Source: Sporosarcina luteola
GTDB taxonomy: Bacteria; Bacillota; Bacilli; Bacillales_A; Planococcaceae
DNA length: 64,000 nt
Direction: 5' to 3'
Assembly: GCF_023715585.1 (NCBI RefSeq)
Contig: NZ_JAMBOK010000001.1
Location: 868,001 to 932,000 of the forward strand
Shown: piece by piece, positions 19,805 through 28,091 of the stretch
Layout of the letters: the number at the start of each line of letters is the position of its first letter
Numbering within the stretch: the first letter of the stretch is position 1
Translations under genes and position numbers: made by a program
Notes under the pieces: generated by a model
Told to the model about the DNA's origin: nothing
Seen by the model: only the letters and a program-made list of their open reading frames with translations
Databases searched by the model: none

Positions 19805-19866
19805 TGTCATCACCTCAACATGCAGTTTGCACGTTGTGTCAAGGAAATATTCTTTGCATATTTTTA

Positions 19867-19895
19867 TTGCGTTAAAGCTAGGTTTTTGCTAAAAT
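19867..19895 (+). promoter_or_regulatory. Sigma-A promoter of rpsT
   Basis: TTGCGT (19867-19872), 17-base spacer, TAAAAT (19890-19895), about 75 bases before the rpsT start. Confidence 0.75.
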
Positions 19896-19970
19896 GTTAA
19901 TGTTGTAAAGAGATATCCGAAAGCTATTATGGAAACACTCTTGCCTTACCTGAAATTGGAGGTGAATGGA

Positions 19971-20222
19971 ATGCCAAACATCAAAGGTGCAATCAAGCGC
20001 GTTAAACAAAGTGCCGCAGCAAATGAGCAAAACTCGCAATACAAAGCTGCAATGCGTACTGCTGTACGTAAAGCTGACACTGCGCTCATCAATAAAGAAG
20101 AGAACGCTTCTGAACTTTTGAAAGACGCAGTCAAAAAATTGGATACAGCTGCTCGTAAAGGTCTTATCCACAAAAATACAGCTGCTCGTCAAAAAGCACG
20201 TCTTACAAAAAAAGCTCAATAA
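19971..20222 (+). CDS. rpsT: 30S ribosomal protein S20
   Basis: Small-subunit protein binding the 5' domain of 16S rRNA. 83 residues, strongly basic and helical (MPNIKGAIKRVKQSAAANEQ start, KARLTKKAQ end). The longer in-frame start at 19929 is rejected because GGAGGTG stands six bases before the ATG at 19971. One of the few plus-strand genes here; divergent from gpr and convergent with holA, as in B. subtilis. Confidence 0.97.
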   Translation: MPNIKGAIKRVKQSAAANEQNSQYKAAMRTAVRKADTALINKEENASELLKDAVKKLDTAARKGLIHKNTAARQKARLTKKAQ

Positions 20223-20271
20223 GTATCAAAAGCGGAGGTTTGCAGTTAACTGCGAGCCGAAGTCTGAAAGT

Positions 20272-20323
20272 AAAAAAGGCTGTCACTTGTGTCGTTCAAA
20301 CGACAAAGTGGACAGCCTTTTCT
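20272..20323. terminator. Bidirectional terminator, rpsT/holA
   Basis: Long stem: AAAAGGCTGTC and ACTTGTGTCGTT pair with ACGACAAAGTG and GACAGCCTTTT, with T runs on both strands. It follows rpsT. Confidence 0.85.
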
Positions 20324-20349
20324 ATTAAAAAAATGCTTTGACCCGGATT

Positions 20350-20550
20350 TCCCCTTCAGGCGGACGCTTTCCGGGGGGGTGGGCGGTGAGCCAATCGAAC
20401 AGCGAAGGGTTCGATTTGCCGTATTTCTGCGTCTTTTGCAGAAATTAAGGCAGCCTACAAGGTGCTCGCAACGCTGCGCTTTTGCTCGCAAACGCCGTTC
20501 TTCGTGACGGCGTTCGCTAATCCCCCAGGAGTCGCCGCCTTACGCTTCAA
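20350..20550. repeat. Large GC-rich intergenic repeat with three internal hairpins
   Basis: This is the content of the gene-free stretch 20324-20584. Outer arms: GGCGGACGCTTTCCGGGGGG near 20360-20379 and CCCCCAGGAGTCGCCGCC at 20522-20540, imperfectly complementary. Inside are three perfect 8-bp hairpins: AATCGAAC/GTTCGATT (20393-20416), ATTTCTGC/GCAGAAAT (20423-20445) and AACGCCGT/ACGGCGTT (20491-20514). From memory, the outer arms resemble a repeat common between genes in Bacillaceae and Planococcaceae genomes. Not coding as far as I can see. Confidence 0.7.
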
Positions 20551-20584
20551 TCCTAGCAATAATCTTTGAGTCACTATAATTTAT

Positions 20585-21601
20585 TCAAACCTTCAATGGT
20601 TCCATGAAGAAGATTTCTAATACCCTTTCTCTTTTGCCGCTTGTTGATTTCAATTGATGGTCAATCTTTGCCAGTTTTTGCAAAATGAGCAGTAGCCTTT
20701 CCATTTTGGGAATGCTTCGATTCTCCATTATCAGCTTGACCCTGTATGGGTGGACATTCAACGTTTTTGCGATTTGCTGTTGTTGATATCCTTTTTTCAC
20801 TAGTGATGATACGTGGATCATCAAGCGGATCTGACCGGCAATGAGGGATGTGAGCATGATGGGCTCTTCGCCATTCCGTAACAGGTCATGATAAATGGAA
20901 ATTGTCCCTTTCACATTTCCAGTCATATAGGCATCCGTCAGACGGAAAACATCCATTTCAGGCAGACGGGGTACGAGTATTTCAATGATTTCTCGCGTCA
21001 CTTCACCAGTACCATTCATATACATACCGATTTTGGCGATTTCATTGGATAAGGTTAAGAGGCTGTCCCCAGCCATCTCTACGAGGAGTTGCGCAGTTTC
21101 AGGGCTGATCTTTATGCCATTCGTTCCTGCTTCATTTTGGATCCATGTTGTTAAATCACGGCCCGTTAATGGCATTGCCTCCACTACTACAGCATTTTGC
21201 TGCATGACCTTCACTATTTTCTTCCGTCCATCCAGCTTTTCATAGGGCGCAACAAACAGGACGACGGCAGTCGGTGATGGACTTGCCAGCCACGCTTCGA
21301 GCAATGTGATCTTATGTACGACTTTCTCTTTCGTTTTATCGGATGCTTTGAGAAAAGAGGCATTATTGGCAACGATCAATTTCCTATCTTCTAAGAAAGG
21401 AAGTGTATCCGCCTCTTCAAGAACGGCTTCAACCGGCGTTTCGTCCAAATCGAAACGGACGACCGAAGTTTCATCGATATCCGGCAATGCCTTCTGAATG
21501 CGTTTAATTGTCGTATCAATCAAATGCTGTTCTACACCTGTCAATAAATAAACAGGTTCTATTGTTCCTTCATTTATCTTTTTCCATATCGCGTTGACCA
21601 C
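20585..21601 (-). CDS. holA: DNA polymerase III delta subunit
   Basis: Subunit of the clamp loader that opens the beta sliding clamp. 338 residues (B. subtilis YqeN 347) with the N-terminal AAA-like domain (VYLLTGVEQHLIDTTIKRI), LFVAPYEKLDGRKKIVK, and the C-terminal collar domain (LNVHPYRVKLIMENRSI). The start is a GTG six bases after GGAGGG; an upstream in-frame GTG at 21619 lacks a ribosome binding site. Single gene between rpsT and yqzM. Confidence 0.93.
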   Translation of the reverse strand: MVNAIWKKINEGTIEPVYLLTGVEQHLIDTTIKRIQKALPDIDETSVVRFDLDETPVEAVLEEADTLPFLEDRKLIVANNASFLKASDKTKEKVVHKITLLEAWLASPSPTAVVLFVAPYEKLDGRKKIVKVMQQNAVVVEAMPLTGRDLTTWIQNEAGTNGIKISPETAQLLVEMAGDSLLTLSNEIAKIGMYMNGTGEVTREIIEILVPRLPEMDVFRLTDAYMTGNVKGTISIYHDLLRNGEEPIMLTSLIAGQIRLMIHVSSLVKKGYQQQQIAKTLNVHPYRVKLIMENRSIPKMERLLLILQKLAKIDHQLKSTSGKRERVLEIFFMEPLKV

Positions 21602-21631
21602 TTGCTTCCCTCCAGTCACTCACATTGTCCT

Positions 21632-21660
21632 ATTATACATTATGGAATCATGACTATGAA
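21632..21660 (-). promoter_or_regulatory. Probable holA promoter
   Basis: TTCATA (21655-21660), 17-base spacer, consensus TATAAT (21632-21637) on the minus strand, about 30 bases before the GTG start. Confidence 0.55.
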
Positions 21661-21760
21661 CAATTTGTGTCGATTGTCATAAACCCGGCATATTAAATCG
21701 TTTGATATAGATTTTTTTTTCGTTATCATCTATACTATAAAGGAATTAGGAGGTGTAGCA

Positions 21761-21895
21761 ATGAATGAGTTTGAACATGACGTACAGTCTAAACGCAATG
21801 ATTTAATCGACTCTGGTGTCGGTTTCATTGTAGCTTTCGTTGCCTTTTCTGCAATTTTCGTTATTGCTACAATCGTAGACTTCGTCGCGCACTAA
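21761..21895 (+). CDS. yqzM: Small membrane protein YqzM
   Basis: A 44-residue protein that I recognise as YqzM: it begins MNEFEHDVQSKRNDLIDSGV and continues into one transmembrane helix (about 20-41, GFIVAFVAFSAIFVIATIV). Length and N terminus agree closely with the B. subtilis protein, which sits at the same place between comEC and holA. AGGAGG lies seven bases before the ATG. Function is unknown. It converges with comEC and shares a terminator with it. Confidence 0.92.
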   Translation: MNEFEHDVQSKRNDLIDSGVGFIVAFVAFSAIFVIATIVDFVAH

Positions 21896-21906
21896 TAGCA
21901 CTCCTG

Positions 21907-21954
21907 AAAGACGGCTTGTTCAGTCCCCAAGCGGAATGGACAAGGCCGTCTTTT
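21907..21954. terminator. Bidirectional terminator overlapping the comEC 3' end
   Basis: AAAGACGGCTTGT (21907-21919) pairs with ACAAGGCCGTCTTTT (21940-21954). The right arm lies within the last codons of comEC, so one hairpin ends yqzM and, less strongly, comEC. Confidence 0.75.
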
Positions 21955-24247
21955 CATTTGCCGTCGTCAAAACGTCATATCCACCGTCTCTTTTCACGGT
22001 AACGGATATCGAACCGTACTCCGCAGTCGCCATCGTCGGCAGCCTATATTTTTCAAATGTCTTGACGACTTCTTCATGCGGGTGACCGTACCGATTAACT
22101 TTCTTATATGAGAAAATTGTCAGCTCCGGCTGCAAAGTCCTGATGAATTGATCCGAGCTGGAAGTGCGGCTGCCGTGGTGTCCGGCTTTAAGGATCAAAG
22201 TCCCCCACTCCAAATCCTTATAACTCTTCAGCAGCTTTCTCTCTCCTTCGATCCCTAAATCACCCGTGAACAGAAACATCGGCCCATCAGTTTCCATGAA
22301 TAGGACGAGGGAGCTGTCATTTCCTTTATAAGCTCCGGCACTTGGCGCCATATAATAAAATGCAGCCGACTTGTCCGACCAAGTTGCCCCTTCAGTCATT
22401 GCAAAAATCGGTATCCGCTTATCTTTAGCTCTCTGCATGACTTCTTCCATCGTCTTTTCCTGCTCGCTGCCAGGGGAAATATGGATCTCATCCACTCCGA
22501 TCTCTTCCAGTACTTCGTCCGCCCCTTCCATATGATCACTGTCCGCATGAGTTAAAATCAATTTTTCTATTTTCGCAATGCCCTGCCCTTTCAAAAACGG
22601 GACCACGATGCTTCTGCCCACTTCGAATTCCTTTTCAGGTGTACGCCAATTGGGCTCTCCAAAATTCACGGTCCCACCTGTATCCATAACGTAAACGCCA
22701 CGCCGATGCGGAAGTTGGATGACGATGGAATCCCCTTGCCCGACATCCAGGTACGTTACCTTTAGTTTGGAATCTGCATAGGGAGCTATATGAATAATAA
22801 GCGCAGGGATCAGTACGAAAGGAATGGCACGAGAAGCCTTCCTTCCCCTTTCAAGCATAATTAGGAATAGGAGGGTACCACCAACGGCAAGCGCAGATGG
22901 AATCGCCGCTGGCCGACCTGGCACCCATAGTTGATAAGGCATTGAAGCCAAGTATTCTGTCAAGGCTTCTATCCAGCCTCTTAACGGAACATAAAATGAA
23001 AAAACGATCCCTACAATCAGAGGGGAAACGTACGTCAGCACTACTAAAACGATGTTCATCGGCAAAATGATAAAAGAATACAAGGGTACATAGAATAGAT
23101 TCACAATGAAAGACGATATGGACACCTCATAGAAATGATATAAAAGGACAGGATACAACGCCAATTGAGTTATCGATGTCACCAGGAAAGAAACTTTGAG
23201 GGCAGATCTACTCCCCGTGAGAATTCTTGTTGAGTAAATCAATGAGAATGCAGCCAAATAGGAGAGTTGAAATCCAGGCTGGAACACGACGAATGGCTGC
23301 AACATGATGAAGCCGGACGCACTCATGGCGAGTGCATCATCCATTCTCATCCGGAATCGCCCCGTTGCGGTAAGTAAGAGTAAAATCGTCACGGATACCG
23401 CCCGCCAAACGGATGGCGCACCACCCGCCATTACTGCGTATATAGGCAAAAGGGCGATCAGTAAATTGTCGATTGTCTCAATCCGCACTAACAATCTGAT
23501 GAGAAGGCTTCGAAATAGAAACGTCAATAAGCCAACATGTAAGCCTGATATTGCAAACAAATGAGTTATCCCAAGAGTCCTGTACCTTGAAGCCACTTCT
23601 TCATCCATGCCACTCCGGTCCCCGATGAGCAGTGCTTGCGCTTCTGGTATGAGTGATTCGGGGAAGGTTTCCTGGATATGATGTTTCACCTTCCATCTTT
23701 GTCGGGATAAGATAGTCTGCAATCCGGAGTTAACTTCATAGCCTATCAACCTTTCGGACTCGAACATGCCGACGGCGCCATTCATCTTTACATACCGCTT
23801 CATATTGAAGGCGTATTGATGTGAAGGGGCGGGAAGTTCCTGGAAGGCACCTTCCAAAGTGAATCGGTATGAAGGGATGTGCAAGTGCTGAAACTGCAAT
23901 TTCTGAGCCTCGCTGTCGAATTTCAGCAAGGCATAGACGATATCGCCGGCGTCAGTCCTGGCAAAGCCTTTCATTTTACCGCCATCGATTTTAACTTGAT
24001 CTGTCCATGTCAGGTTTAGGACGGCAAGTTGCCCGCCCGCTTTAAGTTCAGGTAGATGCAATGAAATGAAAAAATAGGAGAGTAATGACGCCGCCACCGC
24101 AAGTATCGGAGTGACGGCTTCTTTTCTAAGGAGAAAGATGGGGACAAGCAATAGATTGAGGAGTAAAACGTGAACCGGACCGTATGCAGCAAAAGCGGAT
24201 ACGGCAACCGGCATGCAAATATAAATAATACGGACTTTGCCGATCAT
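21920..24247 (-). CDS. comEC: DNA uptake channel ComEC
   Basis: Polytopic membrane protein that carries single-stranded DNA across the membrane in natural transformation. 775 residues: an N-terminal DUF4131/OB region, the Competence domain with many helices in the middle (about 220-480; GDRSGMDEEVASRYRTLGIT precedes it), and a C-terminal metallo-beta-lactamase-like domain with LILTHADSDHMEGA, LFTGDLG and LKAGHHGS, consistent with a nuclease role. Start overlaps the comEB stop as ATGA. Confidence 0.95.
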   Translation of the reverse strand: MIGKVRIIYICMPVAVSAFAAYGPVHVLLLNLLLVPIFLLRKEAVTPILAVAASLLSYFFISLHLPELKAGGQLAVLNLTWTDQVKIDGGKMKGFARTDAGDIVYALLKFDSEAQKLQFQHLHIPSYRFTLEGAFQELPAPSHQYAFNMKRYVKMNGAVGMFESERLIGYEVNSGLQTILSRQRWKVKHHIQETFPESLIPEAQALLIGDRSGMDEEVASRYRTLGITHLFAISGLHVGLLTFLFRSLLIRLLVRIETIDNLLIALLPIYAVMAGGAPSVWRAVSVTILLLLTATGRFRMRMDDALAMSASGFIMLQPFVVFQPGFQLSYLAAFSLIYSTRILTGSRSALKVSFLVTSITQLALYPVLLYHFYEVSISSFIVNLFYVPLYSFIILPMNIVLVVLTYVSPLIVGIVFSFYVPLRGWIEALTEYLASMPYQLWVPGRPAAIPSALAVGGTLLFLIMLERGRKASRAIPFVLIPALIIHIAPYADSKLKVTYLDVGQGDSIVIQLPHRRGVYVMDTGGTVNFGEPNWRTPEKEFEVGRSIVVPFLKGQGIAKIEKLILTHADSDHMEGADEVLEEIGVDEIHISPGSEQEKTMEEVMQRAKDKRIPIFAMTEGATWSDKSAAFYYMAPSAGAYKGNDSSLVLFMETDGPMFLFTGDLGIEGERKLLKSYKDLEWGTLILKAGHHGSRTSSSDQFIRTLQPELTIFSYKKVNRYGHPHEEVVKTFEKYRLPTMATAEYGSISVTVKRDGGYDVLTTANEKTALSIPLGD

Positions 24248-24807
24248 TTCCCGAATAGGTCATCCACCCTTCTTTTGAATGGGAGAAGCTCTTCAGTCGG
24301 CGCGCCTAACGATTCCATTTCCACAAGCAAGTCATTGATCAGCTGCAGTTTCCCTTCCTTCGTGAAATCCACTTTCCTTTCATCGAAAGGGACGTGTCTG
24401 ACTTCAACTCCTGATTGCTTGAAGAGCTCAATGGCGTAGTTGTCGTTCTTATAATCCGAAGCATAATTGACTATCTTTATTCCGGACTGGATTATCGCCT
24501 TTGAACATTGCAAACAAGGGAAATGGGTTACATACAAAGTAGATCCTTCCACAGGGCTTCCGTATTTCGCGCATTGAAGCAATGCATTCATCTCCGCGTG
24601 AATTGTACGGACACAATGATTCCCGACGACATAACATCCATGATCGATGCAATGGTCCCCGCCCGAAATCGAACCGTTATAGCCTCCTGCAATGATCCTG
24701 TTGTCCCTGACAATCGTCGCTCCGACTGTCAGTCTCGTGCATGTGCTCCTGACCGCAAGCAAATGGCATTGCGCCATGAAAAACTGATCCCATGTAATCC
24801 GCTCCAT
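24244..24807 (-). CDS. comEB: dCMP deaminase-like protein ComEB
   Basis: Zinc-dependent deoxycytidylate deaminase-family protein in the comE operon; it is not essential for transformation in B. subtilis. 187 residues from the ATG at 24807 (GGAGG seven bases upstream); the ORF could extend eight codons but without a ribosome binding site. Zinc and catalytic motifs are HAEMNALLQCAKYG and PCLQCSKAII. Compared with typical dCMP deaminases it has a C-terminal extension (about 145-187) like its B. subtilis counterpart. Confidence 0.94.
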   Translation of the reverse strand: MERITWDQFFMAQCHLLAVRSTCTRLTVGATIVRDNRIIAGGYNGSISGGDHCIDHGCYVVGNHCVRTIHAEMNALLQCAKYGSPVEGSTLYVTHFPCLQCSKAIIQSGIKIVNYASDYKNDNYAIELFKQSGVEVRHVPFDERKVDFTKEGKLQLINDLLVEMESLGAPTEELLPFKRRVDDLFGK

Positions 24808-24831
24808 ATGTATGCCTCCAAACAGTGTCAT

Positions 24832-25524
24832 TTATTTTACCGTAATGAAAGACGCTAGCTTATCAAACGTTTTTTGTCCGATTCCGGACACTTCCATTAT
24901 GGCATCGGGAGAACTGAACGGTCCATGCTCTTCCCGGTATTGAAGAATGGCAGCAGCCTTTGACGGTCCGATACCCGGAATCGTCATCAGCTCCTGCACA
25001 TCAGCAGTATTGATATTCACTTTTCCGTCATCCTTCACGCTTTCGCCTGTCTGGGGCGGAAATGAGCCTGATGGAGTGGGGAAATCGATTTCTTCGCCTT
25101 CCCTCGGGACGTAGATGAAAAATTCATCTGGCAGCTTCATCGCGTGGTTCAACATACGCGAGTCTGCATCGGCTAAATAGCCTCCCGCCGCGTGAATGGC
25201 GTCGATCAGACGATCTCCTTCCATAAGTGAATAGACGCCCGGATAATTCACGGCGCCTCGTATGTCAACCATGATTGGCATCACGGCCGCATCAATACGT
25301 GCAATAGGCTGCTCTTCTTTAGGTTGCTCTTGTAAAACATCAATAATTGGGGATTGTCCGCCTTCGACTGTCAGTTGACTGCCGGCCTGTCCTCGGGGAA
25401 AGAACAGAATTGCGGAAAGTACAGCGATTGCTGCGATAGGGGTGATGATCTTACGCCATTTTTTGGATACAATCGATAGAAACAGCTTTCCCACCCTTTC
25501 TACGAGGCATCCATATGGAGTCAT
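24832..25524 (-). CDS. comEA: DNA receptor ComEA
   Basis: Membrane-anchored double-stranded DNA receptor for transformation. 230 residues: N-terminal transmembrane helix (about 26-42, IITPIAAIAVLSAILFF), linker, SLBB domain (VMPIMVDIRGAVNYPGVYSL to about 135), and a C-terminal helix-hairpin-helix pair (VNINTADVQELMTIPGIGPSKAAAIL, then VSGIGQKTFDKL). First gene of comEA-comEB-comEC. The start is uncertain: GGGAG touches the ATG at 25524, and a GTG ten codons in is another option. comER, divergent in B. subtilis, is not here. Confidence 0.93.
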   Translation of the reverse strand: MTPYGCLVERVGKLFLSIVSKKWRKIITPIAAIAVLSAILFFPRGQAGSQLTVEGGQSPIIDVLQEQPKEEQPIARIDAAVMPIMVDIRGAVNYPGVYSLMEGDRLIDAIHAAGGYLADADSRMLNHAMKLPDEFFIYVPREGEEIDFPTPSGSFPPQTGESVKDDGKVNINTADVQELMTIPGIGPSKAAAILQYREEHGPFSSPDAIMEVSGIGQKTFDKLASFITVK

Positions 25525-25561
25525 CTCCCACTATATATGATAACTTCGAAGAATGGAAGCT

Positions 25562-26308
25562 TCATTTGCGCACTTGAAAAAATATTCTTTCACTTTCTTC
25601 GTGCGGCGGCTCGTCTTCCCAATCGGCAAAAATGCGTTCAATCGTAAAACCGGCTTCCCTCAATACATCCACGTATTCAAAAACAGTAAATGTCCTTTGT
25701 TTATGCCTTTCATTAAAACGGCGATAAAGTCCGCTTTCCTCTTTGACAAAAAAGCTGAGTTCCGATAGCACGGAATGCTCTTCGTCTCCTTCTTCCGTAT
25801 GCCAAATATACGCGATACGGTCGTTATCAAAAGTGAATGGCCCATCCATGAAGATGATATCCGTCTTGAAAGTGGAATGCACATCAAAAATGAGCACTCC
25901 ACCGCTGTTCAAGACTGAATGGATTCCTTTAAATGTAGCAAGGACGCTTTCGATGTCTGGTAAATAGTTCAACGAATCGATTGCAATGACTGCCGCATCA
26001 AACTGCTCTCCGCCCTCTATTTCCTGCATGGGCATTTCCTGAAACTCGATATTCAAGGAATGGTCATTCGAACGTTTTTCCGCAATCATGAGCATGTCCT
26101 TTGAAAGATCGATTCCAGTAACAAACGCACCGGATTTCGCTAACTTGACGGATAGCTGCCCCGTCCCGCAGCCGACGTCGATGATCTTCTTCCCTTCAAT
26201 CCCATCTGTAGCTATGGATATCAAATCCACGTATGCATCGTAAGGGATATCGGTCATCAATTCATCATAGACGAGAGCGAAATCCGAATAGGCTTTCTTA
26301 TTGCCCAT
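25562..26308 (-). CDS. yqeM: Class I SAM-dependent methyltransferase YqeM
   Basis: Predicted methyltransferase of unknown substrate. 248 residues with the SAM motif IIDVGCGTGQLSVKLA near 40-55, the acidic GIDLSKDML and VIAIDSLNYL, then a variable C-terminal half. Its ATG lies inside the last codons of rsfS (11-base overlap), so the two are cotranscribed. The gene keeps its place after rsfS as in B. subtilis, which suggests a link to ribosomes or tRNA; that is inference from context. Confidence 0.85.
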   Translation of the reverse strand: MGNKKAYSDFALVYDELMTDIPYDAYVDLISIATDGIEGKKIIDVGCGTGQLSVKLAKSGAFVTGIDLSKDMLMIAEKRSNDHSLNIEFQEMPMQEIEGGEQFDAAVIAIDSLNYLPDIESVLATFKGIHSVLNSGGVLIFDVHSTFKTDIIFMDGPFTFDNDRIAYIWHTEEGDEEHSVLSELSFFVKEESGLYRRFNERHKQRTFTVFEYVDVLREAGFTIERIFADWEDEPPHEESERIFFQVRK

Positions 26309-26642
26309 TATCCATCTTCAGCAATGGAGCATCTCCCCATAACTTCTCCAAGTTATAATAGCCGCGCTCATCTTTGTGGAATACATGGACGACGACATCG
26401 CCCAAATCGACGAGAACCCATCTCCCATTGTCAAGGCCTTCAACCCTTTTGACTTCATATTCGTATTCAGCAGCCTTATCGGCAACTTCCCTCGCAATCG
26501 CTTGCACTTGTCGCTCGGAGTTTGCATGACAGATAATGAATTGGTCCGCAATAAGGGATACTCCCTCCATATTCATTACGACAATATCTTGCCCCTTTTT
26601 ATCATCTACGGCATTATAAGCTGTTTCAAGTAATGTTGGCAT
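26298..26642 (-). CDS. rsfS: Ribosomal silencing factor RsfS
   Basis: Binds ribosomal protein L14 and blocks subunit joining when nutrients are scarce. 114 residues of the RsfS/DUF143 family (KGQDIVVMNMEGVSLIADQFIICHANSERQ, cut here; DNGRWVLVDLGDVVVHVF). The longer frame up to 26708 is rejected: the ATG at 26642 has AAAGGA upstream and matches family N termini. Confidence 0.95.
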   Translation of the reverse strand: MPTLLETAYNAVDDKKGQDIVVMNMEGVSLIADQFIICHANSERQVQAIAREVADKAAEYEYEVKRVEGLDNGRWVLVDLGDVVVHVFHKDERGYYNLEKLWGDAPLLKMDNGQ

Positions 26643-26673
26643 TTTTTCACGTTTCCTTTCGTAGTTGGGTCGT

Positions 26674-27234
26674 TCAAATTCTTTGCACGTGTTCATTATA
26701 GCACTCAAAGGAGTCTGGAAATACGCCAGCCTGCCTATTGATAAGATAAAGCACGGAATGGACGATGCAAGCCCTCATCGCCTCGTCCAAATGAAGATTG
26801 GCAGCGTTGCGCAGCTCGGCGATGCCTGGAAAGTCCCTGCCCGGCTCAATAAGATCAGCGATGTAAATGAGTTTCTCCAGATCGGACATACCTGCTCTGC
26901 CTGTTGTATGATAGCGGATTGCATTGAGGATATCCTGATCTTCTACGCCAAAATCTTTCTTAGCGATGATACGTCCAGCGGCTGCGTGCCAAAGTTCATG
27001 ATGGAAGGAAAGCAGTTTTACGTCTTCTCCATTCTCTTCGATCATTCTCCGCATATCCGAAGGCTCCATAAACTTCGCGATGTCATGGAACAATGCCGCC
27101 TGTTCCGCTTTATGCGCCGGAATGCCGAAACGCGCAGCCAATTCCTTTGCTGTTTCCGTAACTCTCAGAACATGCTCATAGCGTTTTCTTGGTAATCTCT
27201 TTTCAAGCTCCATTTTCAACGTTGCGGATTCCAT
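26674..27234 (-). CDS. yqeK: Symmetrical Ap4A hydrolase YqeK (HD domain)
   Basis: HD-domain enzyme that splits diadenosine tetraphosphate into two ADP, as shown for the YqeK family. 186 residues: H in RYEHVLRV, the HD pair in ALFHDIAKFM, then HHELWHAAAG, IRYHTTGRAGM and IYIADLIEPGR supply the remaining metal ligands. ATG at 27234 follows AGGAGG by six bases and overlaps the end of nadD by 32 bases; an earlier in-frame ATG lacks a ribosome binding site. Confidence 0.92.
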   Translation of the reverse strand: MESATLKMELEKRLPRKRYEHVLRVTETAKELAARFGIPAHKAEQAALFHDIAKFMEPSDMRRMIEENGEDVKLLSFHHELWHAAAGRIIAKKDFGVEDQDILNAIRYHTTGRAGMSDLEKLIYIADLIEPGRDFPGIAELRNAANLHLDEAMRACIVHSVLYLINRQAGVFPDSFECYNEHVQRI

Positions 27235-27793
27235 AAAGCTCCTCCTGTCGGATAAATTCCCCGATATCTTCAGGTACAAGGAATTGGATTGTGCCGCCCG
27301 TCTGCAGCCGGTTTCGGATCAACGTCGAAGACAAGTCGATTTCAGGTATCTGGACCATCGTAATCGGATAGCGCGTTTTACCTTCAGTACCCGGCCTGCC
27401 CACCCCGACAAACTTCACAATTTTCATCAGTTCATCGATTTTATACCAATTAGGCAGCATATCGATCATATCGCCGCCGATAATAAAGTGGAAATCCACA
27501 TCCGGCTCCTGTTCCTTCAATGCTTTTATGGTATCGACTGTATAGGAGATCCCGCCTCTGTCAACTTCAAACGAAGAGGCATTCAGTCCGGGTATTCCTG
27601 AAACGGCAATCTCCACCATTCTTAACCGCTGCTCCGGCGTTGCATCCGACGGGTCCGCTTTATGGGGCGGAGCCGAGGTGGGCATCAGCCGAACTTCATC
27701 CAATTGCAATGCATGCTTCACTTCATTCGCCATAATCAGATGGCCTATATGAGGCGGGTTGAACGTGCCGCCTAACAATCCGACCTTTTTCAT
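27203..27793 (-). CDS. nadD: Nicotinate-nucleotide adenylyltransferase
   Basis: Makes nicotinate adenine dinucleotide from nicotinate mononucleotide and ATP in NAD synthesis. 196 residues; GGTFNPPHIGHL carries the HIGH motif at 15-18, and SSTLIRNRLQ is the second nucleotide-binding motif. The ATG at 27793 follows AAGGAGG by five bases; the ORF upstream extension is not supported. Overlaps yqeK, so coupled. Confidence 0.96.
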   Translation of the reverse strand: MKKVGLLGGTFNPPHIGHLIMANEVKHALQLDEVRLMPTSAPPHKADPSDATPEQRLRMVEIAVSGIPGLNASSFEVDRGGISYTVDTIKALKEQEPDVDFHFIIGGDMIDMLPNWYKIDELMKIVKFVGVGRPGTEGKTRYPITMVQIPEIDLSSTLIRNRLQTGGTIQFLVPEDIGEFIRQEELYGIRNVENGA

Positions 27794-27803
27794 GTTTTCC
27801 TCC

Positions 27804-28091
27804 TTATGGGAGAACGATCCGTTTTTTCTCCGTGGATTCTTTGTAAAGGACAAGGATTTTCCCGATTACTTGAGCGACCTCAATTCCTGCTTCTTGCAGT
27901 TTTTCAGCAATCGTATTCTTATCTTCCTCACAATTTTGAAGAATACTTACCTTAATCAACTCACGGGCTTCGAGCGCCTCTTCAATTTGTTTGATGATCG
28001 CTTCAGTCAAACCGCCCTTTCCGATTTGGAAAATCGGTTGTAGGTGATGCGCTTCGCTTCGTAAATAACTTTTCTGTTTGCCTGTTAACAT
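27804..28091 (-). CDS. yhbY: YhbY-family RNA-binding protein (YqeI)
   Basis: CRM-domain protein that associates with pre-50S ribosomal particles. 95 residues, with the fold's LTGKQKSYLRSEAHHLQPIF start and the GxxG-like IGKGGLTE loop. GGAGG precedes the ATG, overlapping the aroE stop region. Sits in the ribosome-biogenesis operon with yqeH and rsfS. Confidence 0.95.
   Translation of the reverse strand: MLTGKQKSYLRSEAHHLQPIFQIGKGGLTEAIIKQIEEALEARELIKVSILQNCEEDKNTIAEKLQEAGIEVAQVIGKILVLYKESTEKKRIVLP

Noticed and set aside
19823-19853. Sigma-G-like promoter for gpr (AGAATA, 18 bases, CAAACTG)
   Set aside because: Box similarity is reasonable, but the predicted start would fall within the gpr ribosome binding site, leaving almost no leader. 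Sigma-G control of gpr is likely from the family, but not shown by this site.
20289-20507. 72-codon plus-strand ORF and an 81-codon minus-strand ORF in the rpsT-holA gap
   Set aside because: Both run through a terminator and three perfect hairpins of the intergenic repeat; Arg/Cys-rich products without ribosome binding sites.
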